Part shown: positions 60,001-64,000 of the stretch, one piece after another
Position numbering within the stretch: the stretch's first letter is position 1
Layout of the letters: the number at the start of each line of letters is the position of its first letter
Origin: Micrasema longulum
Taxonomy: Eukaryota > Arthropoda > Insecta > Trichoptera > Brachycentridae
Direction: 5' to 3'
DNA: 64,000 nt
Assembly (NCBI GenBank): GCA_022494885.1
Contig: JAGVSM010002914.1
Coordinates: 62,001-126,000, forward strand
Made by a program: the position numbers and the translations under genes
Notes under the pieces: model-generated
The model's input: only the letters and a program-made list of their open reading frames with translations
What the model was told of the DNA's origin: nothing
The model's database searches: none

Positions 60001-61817
60001 TTTTGAAAAATTGGCATCGAGGACAGAATTGAATAGACGATATACAGATTAGCATTATATTTAAAGGAAAAGTTAAAGAGATCATAAACAACAGATATGT
60101 TACAAAATTAATACGGCAACATTTTTTTATTTATTTATTTTCTTTAAACTTTCTATTATATTCAAATATTTACGTACTTCAATTCAAATAAAGGAAGGTT
60201 TAATCGCTGTTGGCTTTGCTAATAAATTTACTTATTATAATAAAAGAAAAATTATAGAAACATAAATTGGAATAACCCTACAATAATAAATATTTAATAC
60301 CTACCTTTTAAGGAAATTAATACATAGGATACATCAAAAGTATTTTTTTATTATTTTTTTTTTTTACTTTAATAATATAATTATACATTTTAACAATTTA
60401 AAAAAAAAATCACTTTTTATATTTTTACTAAAACTAAAATCCCACCAAGCCACTTTTTGTAGCTTGTTGGTGAAATTACAATGCAAATTGCAGTAAAACC
60501 CCTGTTTTACGTTTTTCTAAGGAGCAATAACAAAAAAGTGTAAAACTGAGTAAACTGCTAGTGAGGAAATAAAAAATTGTATGGAAAAAATTAAATTACA
60601 TCAAAATATATTTATTGTACTCGACTATACTAAATATACTGCAGAAAAATTGTAAAAAGTGCCATAATTAGGGATCAAAAATATTTTGTATTTTTTCAAT
60701 CAATACTAGTAGTTTTTTTTTATTGAATTGAAAAAAAACATGTTTAAATAATTTTACATAGGTAATTAACCTTAAAAACATAAAAATACAAATTTGAATT
60801 TGCATAAAATGCATAAAATGTTTTTTCATTTTACCATTGAGAAATTTTATTTGTATGGTATCACTTTTTTAGTGTGGTACCACAGAATTTCAACCGTCAT
60901 TTACATCGCGGCAAAAATGGTTCACACTTTTATGATAACTGTTTAAATATCTTATTTTCACATTATGTTTATAACTTAAAATAATATATCTATTGCCAAA
61001 TTTAAAAACTTTCTCCATCGTAATTTTTTGATGTAAGGATTTTATTCTTCCTAAACATGCGTCAACTGCATGTCACAATTTAGTAAAATGTCAAAATTAG
61101 ACACTTAAACAAAATGGTCAATTACACTGCACTTGCTTCAAATTTAGTTTGCGACAATAATTTCCGCATTTTTTTATTTGCCTCGATTTTATTCTCCATC
61201 CACGCGACGGCGTGCGGCTCAATTTATTTTGACAGATTGAATGAGTTTCGAAAAATTTTCAACGTAAAACCGGGGTTATGAAAAACACAAAAACGTTAAT
61301 TGGGGGGATATTTGAATGCGAATGTATAAAATGGGACCTTAACATTTCGGCGTAAAAAGAGGGAAAATGTTAAATTAAGAAACGTAAAAATGAGGTGTTA
61401 CTGTAATACCGATTCGGCAATTCTCGACAAACTGTGGCTATTTTTGTAATTGATAATCCTAGAATGATTTTTGTCCGTATGAGCAGCTCTATAAGTGACA
61501 GCGAATTATTACCCCGAGAGTGTATCAAAATATGTTATTTATACAAGCTGTCCCAACATTTTCCCGACAAAAGTAGGTTCACGGAACTAAAATTGATGTA
61601 TGATGGATTCAATTTCAGAGTCAGCACATTCCTAAGAAGAACTGTCAGGCGGCCATTCCTAGAAAAATTGTACTGTTTTAGTTTAAAATACATATATAAA
61701 TAATTTACCGGGGACTTCCAAGTTATCGGGATCATCATCTTCATCGAAGTCGGAATCATCATCAGATGCTGAAGGAGGACTATCTTCTCCTTCCGAATTG
61801 TAACTCGCCTTTTTTGA
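24027..61817 (-). CDS. sno: strawberry notch (SBNO family helicase-like protein), 25 exons, 5'-partial
   Basis: Exons in transcript order: 61817-61709, 59628-59521, 58007-57900, 50627-50478, 48678-48506, 47541-47463, 46433-46224, 45061-44886, 43586-43422, 42333-42092, 41336-41183, 40491-40357, 39609-39464, 38472-38312, 37328-37095, 35154-34820, 33881-33691, 32908-32832, 32584-32408, 30009-29825, 28564-28310, 28017-27836, 24926-24743, 24510-24363 and 24130-24027. The total is 4188 nt, with every phase consistent and a TGA end. The family has an SF2-like DExH domain and a distinct C-terminal helicase module and acts in the nucleus in Notch and EGFR signalling. Motifs seen are [11 protein letters not shown] (Walker A), VFDECH (Walker B), ASAT and [10 protein letters not shown]. 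Human SBNO1 is about 1390 residues; here 1395 are present, and the first exon begins mid-frame. Confidence 0.96.
25111..25875. mobile_element. LTR, 765 bp, probably solo, with 5-bp flanking repeat
   Basis: Starts TGTTCC and ends GGTTACA. AGTGG occurs at 25106-25110 and 25876-25880. A GC-rich block (about 25405-25555) is followed by TTATAAT at about 25554 and AATAAA near 25575, as expected for the U3/R border and poly(A) signal. The bases at 25878-25889 resemble an initiator-Met tRNA primer site, but no internal region follows. Confidence 0.6.
26385..26755 (+). mobile_element. CR1/L2-like LINE 3' fragment
   Basis: The + frame reads [20 protein letters not shown], then [40 protein letters not shown] and a stop, followed by the 3' tail. 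It is the best-preserved copy of the family also found at 2105, 13870 and 33065. Confidence 0.8.
27000..27240 (+). mobile_element. LINE 3' fragment, further family
   Basis: The + strand encodes [19 protein letters not shown] followed by [12 protein letters not shown] and a stop, a LINE C-terminus unlike the neighbouring one. Confidence 0.55.
27325..27485. repeat. MITE-like inverted repeat, family related to 44555-44740
   Basis: ACAACTTTGTTTTTAGCCACAA at 27348 is inverted at about 27453-27475 (AGTGGTTAAAAACAAAGTTG). The centre is itself palindromic (AAAAGCTTCTTTATC). Confidence 0.6.
28170..28255 (-). repeat. SINE family C body fragment
   Basis: TTTTTGCACCACAGTAAGGGG and AACACCCAGGCTTGAGAAAA also occur at 29425-29505 and 50945-51005. 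Confidence 0.55.
28630..29062 (-). mobile_element. RTE-like LINE 3' fragment
   Basis: The - strand reads [20 protein letters not shown], then [30 protein letters not shown], a GRPLLTV block and [20 protein letters not shown]. This is the characteristic post-RT region of RTE/BovB-like elements. Confidence 0.8.
29071..29255 (+). repeat. tRNA-SINE family B, near full length
   Basis: Head GTGGCTAGTGTCTCGGAC with CGTTCGAATCC, then the tail GAGTTATTTACAACTCG and TTAAATATTTGGG. It is inserted directly behind the LINE at 28630-29062. Confidence 0.75.
30090..30198 (-). repeat. SINE family A body fragment
   Basis: Contains GGGCACTGTATTG, GTCAGTCTTATGCTTCAGG and CTAGTCCAGGGAC, the reverse of the family A body. 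The piggyBac element begins just to the right. Confidence 0.65.
30217..31457 (+). mobile_element. Internally deleted piggyBac element with both ends
   Basis: Left end CACATTGTCGTCGGG and right end, read outward, CACATTGTAGTCGGG, each flanked by TTAA (30213-30216 and 31458-31461). Length is 1241 bp, about half a usual element. Subterminal copies of CACGGCATTTGCCG-type palindromes lie at 30231-30330. Confidence 0.9.
30618..31295 (+). pseudogene. piggyBac transposase, C-terminally truncated
   Basis: The 225-residue frame starts with an acidic Ser/Asp region and continues into the DDE_Tnp_1_7 domain start ([56 protein letters not shown]). It stops shortly after [13 protein letters not shown], where the catalytic core should begin, so the DDD residues are missing. 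Full-length relatives are around 550-600 residues. It sits inside a sno intron on the opposite strand. Confidence 0.88.
31525..31705 (-). repeat. tRNA-SINE family B
   Basis: Reverse copy of 29071-29255: GGGATTCGAACCGCAGACC and GGTCCGAGACACTAGCCAC in the head, GAGTTGTAAATAACTCGC in the tail. Confidence 0.75.
32085..32227. repeat. Short inverted repeat (MITE-like)
   Basis: GTTGTTCGCCCTCTTTTCCGA and GACGTTTCAGATC on the left are matched in inverse by GATCCGAAACGTC and AGAGTGCAAACAAC on the right, with a short AT-rich loop. Confidence 0.55.
32408..33881 (-). CDS. sno: sno exons encoding the C-terminal helicase motifs
   Basis: 33881-33691 begins MTGRKGRV, then has [26 protein letters not shown] (motif V region). 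32908-32832 supplies [22 protein letters not shown]. 32584-32408 continues [46 protein letters not shown], which contains motif VI (Q...GRTHRSNQ). These are the most conserved SBNO blocks. The donor GTATAA of the first exon is non-consensus but phase-correct. Confidence 0.95.
33065..33410 (+). mobile_element. CR1/L2-like LINE 3' relic
   Basis: Shares AAGGGGTGACTTGATA and GAGCTGGTCTCAATG-type sequence with 26385-26755 and ends in an ATA-repeat tail. Coding frame is lost. Confidence 0.55.
34820..39609 (-). CDS. sno: sno exons encoding the middle linker
   Basis: 39609-39464 holds [19 protein letters not shown] and LNDFVSTA, which are strongly conserved. 38472-38312 holds the [18 protein letters not shown] motif and a basic tail. 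37328-37095 is a Ser/Pro/acidic segment ending in [12 protein letters not shown]. 35154-34820 is Lys-rich, then carries the [19 protein letters not shown] coiled-coil-like helix and [18 protein letters not shown]. The 37328 acceptor has a second AG six bases downstream (after CCCCAG), so a two-residue tandem-acceptor isoform is possible. Confidence 0.93.
35343..36795. mobile_element. piggyBac-like non-autonomous element, interrupted by a hAT element
   Basis: Ends CCCTTTCC (35343) and GGAAAGGG (36795), flanked by TTAA at 35339-35342 and 36796-36799. Subterminal GGGACTCACAGGTCCC-like repeats occur near both ends. Without the nested hAT it would be about 530 bp. Confidence 0.7.
35835..36747 (-). 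mobile_element. hAT-family DNA transposon, 913 bp, with 8-bp duplication
   Basis: Ends CAGTCGCGTAC and (outward) CAGTGGCGTAC, flanked by GGGCTGAT at 35827-35834 and 36748-36755. The - strand frame 36278-36072 reads [20 protein letters not shown] and then [20 protein letters not shown], a remnant of a ZMYM1-like hAT transposase. It is inserted in the piggyBac-like element. Confidence 0.85.
37657..38037. repeat. Large palindrome: 156-bp arms, 69-bp spacer
   Basis: 37657-37812 and 37882-38037 are near-perfect inverted copies, with only scattered differences by eye. They share GGCTGGATTTTCTCCC, TAAGGAGTTG and CAGAGAGGGAAA. A related non-palindromic segment lies at 54765-54965. Transcribed as part of a sno intron it would fold into a long hairpin. 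Confidence 0.9.
38925..39205 (+). mobile_element. CR1-like LINE 3' end
   Basis: Encodes [11 protein letters not shown], then [19 protein letters not shown] and a stop, and ends with GGCGCTATATAAGTTA plus an ATT microsatellite. The same tail is reversed at 43720-43790. Confidence 0.75.
39737..39832. repeat. Inverted repeat, about 29-bp arms
   Basis: AAACTTAAGGCGAGGAAAGT ... TTCTA at 39737-39765 is inverted at 39803-39832, with a 37-base loop. No TSD recognised. Confidence 0.6.
40357..46433 (-). CDS. sno: sno exons encoding the N-terminal DExH (AAA_34) domain
   Basis: 46433-46224 carries [15 protein letters not shown] and ends inside FLIG. 45061-44886 completes Walker A ([10 protein letters not shown], Lys about residue 320) and [12 protein letters not shown]. 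43586-43422 has [11 protein letters not shown] and WCGEDFDG. 42333-42092 begins with [14 protein letters not shown] (Asp-Glu about 430-431) and contains [16 protein letters not shown]. 41336-41183 has [23 protein letters not shown]. 40491-40357 has [22 protein letters not shown] Cys replaces the usual Val just before IVFDECH; it arises from the TGT at the exon end. Confidence 0.95.
41028..41070 (+). ncRNA. Hammerhead-ribozyme-like core (candidate)
   Basis: CTGACGA (41034-41040), a stem-loop GTCG-GTCA-CGAC, then GAAA (41054-41057); ACCAG/CTGGT can close the outside. The cleavage triplet and stem III could not be placed, so activity is doubtful. A retroelement 3' end containing such a core is possible. 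Confidence 0.3.
42043..42068 (+). repeat. Short tandem repeat of GCAAAAA-like units
   Basis: Three to four units of AAAAAGC run next to an A-tract in a sno intron. Confidence 0.7.
43720..44130. mobile_element. LINE 3' fragments
   Basis: 43735-43790 is the reversed CR1-like tail (TTATATAGCGCCATTTTTGT). 43923-44123 on the + strand encodes [20 protein letters not shown] and [12 protein letters not shown], a LINE C-terminus similar in layout to 45110-45428. Confidence 0.55.
44235..44460. repeat. Dispersed repeat and CA-rich DNA
   Basis: Contains ATTCCTCTGTACGTGTGTGT and CCGATTTACGTGCGGTTTTC, a pattern of uncharacterised insect repeats. A (CA)-rich tract precedes it at about 44135-44190. Confidence 0.45.
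44555..44740. repeat. MITE-like inverted repeat
   Basis: AAAACGACTTTGTTTTAACC at 44618 is inverted at about 44697-44717 (TGGTTAAAAACAAAATTGTT). Its left flank repeats sequence from 26830-26875 (TTATTCATTATA). Confidence 0.6.
45105..45650 (+). mobile_element. LINE C-terminal fragment
   Basis: The + frame 45108-45428 reads [18 protein letters not shown], then [20 protein letters not shown] and [17 protein letters not shown], the terminal region of LINE reverse transcriptases. An AAAT microsatellite tail lies near 45615. It begins about 45 bases from a sno exon. Confidence 0.7.
47463..61817 (-). CDS. sno: sno N-terminal exons: acidic and Gly/Met-rich region
   Basis: Six exons (61817-61709, 59628-59521, 58007-57900, 50627-50478, 48678-48506, 47541-47463) encode a Ser/Asp/Glu-rich start, a Lys/Pro segment, a Met/Gly/Pro-rich stretch with repeated GGM motifs, then [27 protein letters not shown] sequence leading into the conserved core. 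Low conservation makes these weaker on their own, but the phase chain and the [11 protein letters not shown] lead-in, typical of SBNO proteins, support them. The exon 48678-48506 coding strand is GC-rich. Several introns here exceed 7 kb. Confidence 0.85.
47745..47860 (-). repeat. tRNA-SINE family A, truncated
   Basis: Reverse head with CCGGGAATCAAACATGG and CCAACCGCTAAACTATGAGG; body begins CTTCAGGTGCCAGT. Confidence 0.6.
48760..50470. other. sno intron without recognised features
   Basis: About 1.7 kb of AT-rich DNA. No frame with family motifs, repeat structure or RNA gene was found. Confidence 0.5.
50785..51068 (-). repeat. SINE family A body followed by a SINE family C copy
   Basis: 50785-50930 is family A body. 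50940-51068 is a full family C unit; read on the - strand its head is GCCCCCGTGGTGTAGTGG, B box GGGTTCGATTCCCGG, with a tail containing CTCAAGCCTGGGGCCACC. Confidence 0.75.
51595..51966. mobile_element. Tc1/mariner-type MITE, 372 bp, long inverted repeats
   Basis: Ends CAGGGTGTTCTTTAAACC and (outward) CAGAGTGTTCTTTAAACC, flanked by TA. Inverted similarity extends roughly 180 bases per side with a G/C-rich centre (CGCGCGTCCGCGCCCCCC). No transposase frame. Confidence 0.88.
53265..53400 (+). repeat. tRNA-SINE family B
   Basis: Head GTGGTCGCGTGGACTCGCGG, then GAGATTCAAATCTGACTCTA. Tail partly decayed. Confidence 0.6.
53401..54720. other. sno intron, no recognised feature
   Basis: AT-rich; no supported gene, RNA or transposon end. 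Confidence 0.4.
54765..54965 (-). repeat. Dispersed repeat matching the 37.7 kb palindrome
   Basis: Contains GGCTGGATTTTCTCCC and TAAGGAGTTG, and, on the - strand, ACAGGGAGGGAAAACAT and TTTACAGGGCTTATGATCTG, matching an arm and the loop. The - frame reads [19 protein letters not shown], perhaps a retroelement C-terminus. Confidence 0.6.
55338..55500 (+). repeat. tRNA-SINE family B
   Basis: Head GGACTCGCGGATCAGAG with CGAGGTTCGAACCCCG, tail AGTTATTTACAACTC and AAAATATTTAG. Confidence 0.7.
55790..55915 (+). repeat. Dispersed repeat, inverted copy of 5845-5975
   Basis: See 5845-5975. The copy ends in an ATAAAATAAA-rich tail, suggesting a poly(A)-type retroelement. Confidence 0.6.
56455..57010 (+). 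mobile_element. RTE-like LINE 3' fragment with frameshifts
   Basis: Across broken frames it reads [69 protein letters not shown] and [20 protein letters not shown], the hallmark post-RT region of RTE elements. Distinct from the copy at 28630. Confidence 0.85.
57048..57610 (+). mobile_element. LINE C-terminal fragment (Jockey-like)
   Basis: Reads [40 protein letters not shown], then in other frames [17 protein letters not shown] and [13 protein letters not shown]. The tail has AAATAAATTAG. It adjoins the RTE fragment. Confidence 0.75.
58165..58230 (-). repeat. SINE head fragment
   Basis: TCGATTCCGAGACCTCTTTG and AAATGCGCTGACCAACTAGG, reversed tRNA-like head of family A. Confidence 0.5.
58440..58925 (+). 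repeat. Uncharacterised dispersed repeat, copy 2
   Basis: Pairs with 7988-8485. The two diverge in the middle but keep block order, so this is one family rather than chance. Confidence 0.6.
59190..59425. repeat. Dispersed insect-type repeat
   Basis: Contains CTCCTAACTTTTTTTTT, AAAACCACATGTAAATC, GGACACACATATGAACATTG and a TATATATATAGATT end, a layout common to uncharacterised non-autonomous elements in insects. Confidence 0.45.
60491..61403. mobile_element. pogo/Tigger-like element, about 913 bp
   Basis: Left end CAGTAAAACCCCTGTTTTAC, right end (outward) CAGTAACACCTCATTTTTAC, both continuing GTTT. Interior has AACGTAAAACCGGGGTT. No transposase frame; TA duplication is seen only on the right. 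Confidence 0.6.
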
Positions 61818-62186
61818 CTGAAAAAAAAACACCAAAATTATCGTTTATACTATAAAGCCCTTCATTTATTACCAGTCAAGTCTTTCCTTTGACAACAATT
61901 TAAGTATATTGTTAAGTGTCCTCAGCACGGGTAACCCTAGTGAGGTCACATTATCTTTATTATTAATCATAGTTTATAATGGAAAAAAATATGAATAAAT
62001 AAATCATTTAGTGGTGTCAAAGTATAAGATTAAAATGTCTCAAGACCGATGTGTGGTGGAAGACTGGCTGTCCTAAAATACAATAACAAATATGGACAGT
62101 TAATCCGTCACTTGGTTGCAACGACAATTATTATCGCATAAATGCCCAGATGGCTCTTAGAATAAATGTACATAATATATTATAAC

Positions 62187-62480
62187 TAGCTGACCCGACA
62201 GACGTCGTCCTGTCCGAACGTTGGCTTGCCTTAGAAAAAGACTTTTTATTGGTAAGTAGGTACCTAGGTACTTGTTTGTGATTAAATTCCAAAACTGAAA
62301 ATTGTTGATACTCAAATATTGAATTTAAGTAGGTACTTTTTTTCTCTTTGAATTCCTAAACGTAAAACAAATATTTTTTTTCAAATGTGGCATTCTTTTT
62401 GCAAACGTCAAACTCCGGTCTTCTCACCAACAGAGGGGTGTACTTTTGAATAGATATGATTTTTAAAAACGTATTTTTTT
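62187..62480. repeat. Dispersed repeat start 'CTAGCTGACCCG'
   Basis: CTAGCTGACCCGACAGACG and TCGTCCTGTC occur in many insect repeats of uncertain class. The remainder is AT-rich. Confidence 0.4.
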
Positions 62481-63179
62481 ATTTATTAATTTACACGCTC
62501 TATGGGCTTTTACATATATTAGAAATTACATTCAAGTGCAGCAGTGAAACATAAGTATGTAAATTTAGTTAAAATTAAAGATAACATAAGAAAAGCTAAA
62601 AGATACAATAATAAGTCAAAATCAGGAAATGTACCAACATAGGTATAGGGTACATAGAAAAATATTTAATAAATTTACATATGAAAACATACACACATAC
62701 ATATACGTACATATAAGTTTAAACATTATGATGGAGATACATGAGAAAACAAAATAGTAAATAAAGAACAATATTAAGAAATTTTATGCAATTTAATATA
62801 TAAACTTTTGAAAACTTAACCTGTAATTATAGAAAAACTGACGAAATATATCAACTTCACCATACTCGTTACCTAGCCGCCAGCCGCTGGCCGGTGTAGT
62901 CTAGGTATTGGTGAATTGTAATAATAATTGTGACTGCCAGGAGATTAAAAAAATAACGTTAGCTGCCGAGTATTTCGAACAGGTACTTTATCCTGATAAC
63001 ACATTGATTACAGCGCGTTTGAATATTTAATAGGCCTATAATGATGTGTTAGTGTTGATGTATCAGTGAACCAAGTAAACATACAAATTTCATTTGTGCT
63101 AGTAAAAACACTAGAATATTTTATTTGTTAACATTATGTCACGTACACATAAGCAAGTTTATTAAAGATTTGCATGGAC

Positions 63180-63330
63180 TGTGTGTGAAGGTAAGGTGAT
63201 CAGCCTTACGCTTCAGGGGCCAGTCCAGGAAAGTGAAACCCCACCTTTCTAATCAATATTTCATGTCGAGGCCTCACGCATGATAAACGAAGACACCAAC
63301 CACTCACTGCACTAAGAGTTGGTATCAAGG
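63180..63330 (-). repeat. tRNA-SINE family A
   Basis: Reverse body AAGGTAAGGTGATCAGCC and TTACGCTTCAGGGGCCAG, then head remnants CCAACCACTCACTGCACT. Confidence 0.65.
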
Positions 63331-64000
63331 GGTTAAAATTTGAATGGTAAAAAGCCAAAAAAGACGTCATTTCTATTTTGAAATGTACAACTTTTAAATA
63401 ATCAACAAAAGATGTAGCTATTTATACATATCTGTACCTTAAAGCTGAAAGGCTGGAATTAACATTTTTTGTAAAATTGAATTATGAATGTCATTTTGTT
63501 CATATATTAGGATTCTATTAATGCTAAAAACATTGGAGTGTTCCGGTATACCACTACTGAAATAGCTTGTTCTAAAACACCAGTAGCGCAGTAATATTAC
63601 TCATGCCTTCAACAAAATTCAACGTTTGCTGGTATTAAAGCAGTGGATACCGAATAAATTCCACAATTTTTTTAACAAACTATCTCTGATGAGAGATTTT
63701 GCGCAAGATTAAGTGTTATTATCTTAATCAAAAATTATGTCATTTCTTTTGCCATTAATTTCATTATTTTACTTTGCTTTTTTCTCACATGCTGTTTGCT
63801 TTCAATTACTGTTTTATTGCTATTAATATCATGTCATTAAATTTAAATTTACCTGTTATTTTCATAAATTATTAATGTTTCAATTAATGGCACGTAATTT
63901 AATGTTTTTGCCGAAAAAAAGTTCTATAAATACATTTTTTTCATTCAATATTTTACATTACCCCCAATGTCCAGAATGTGTAGATTAGTCAATTTATCAC

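Larger units (their letters stand above)
61818..64000. other. Upstream intron of sno to the window edge
   Basis: No further sno exon could be found, so the start codon exon is probably beyond 64000 or too short to see. Apart from the two repeats above I see nothing. Confidence 0.5.

Overview
The window looks like nuclear DNA of an insect. It is AT-rich, genes are cut into many short exons with GT-AG introns, tRNA-derived SINEs and LINE fragments are dense, and piggyBac, hAT and mariner-type DNA transposons are present. The order cannot be fixed from the sequence alone. Nothing bacterial is present: no operons, CRISPR or ribosome binding sites.

Three host genes are clear. (1) On the + strand, positions 1-12811 hold most of PRP4 kinase (PRPF4B), the spliceosome-associated dual-specificity kinase. 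Eight exons join in frame to 846 residues plus a stop; the N-terminus lies left of the window. (2) On the - strand, 16574-17620 is a complete, uninterrupted 348-residue SLC35G1-like transporter of the EamA/DMT fold. (3) On the - strand, 24027-61817 is strawberry notch (sno/SBNO). I placed 25 exons whose phases all agree; they give 1395 residues plus a stop. The first exon or exons lie upstream (right) of 61817. The three genes have unrelated jobs: mRNA splicing kinase, small-molecule transport, and a helicase-like nuclear regulator of Notch/EGFR target genes.

A fourth, unrecognised set of + strand exons (12086-12149, 13605-13717, 14245-14277) interleaves with the end of PRP4 kinase. It joins in frame to a stop. 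It may be an alternative PRP4 C-terminus or the end of an unknown gene.

The remainder is intron or intergenic DNA shaped by mobile elements: at least three tRNA-SINE families; 3' fragments of several LINE clades (CR1/L2-like, RTE-like, Jockey/I-like); two solo LTRs, each with a target-site duplication; an internally deleted piggyBac element with both ends and TTAA duplications; a hAT element nested inside a second piggyBac-like element; a mariner-type MITE with long inverted repeats; a pogo/Tigger-like element; and a near-perfect 156-bp-arm palindrome in a sno intron. No new defence, biosynthetic or mobile system stands out. The best leads are the orphan exons, the palindrome, the nested transposons and a hammerhead-like core near 41034.
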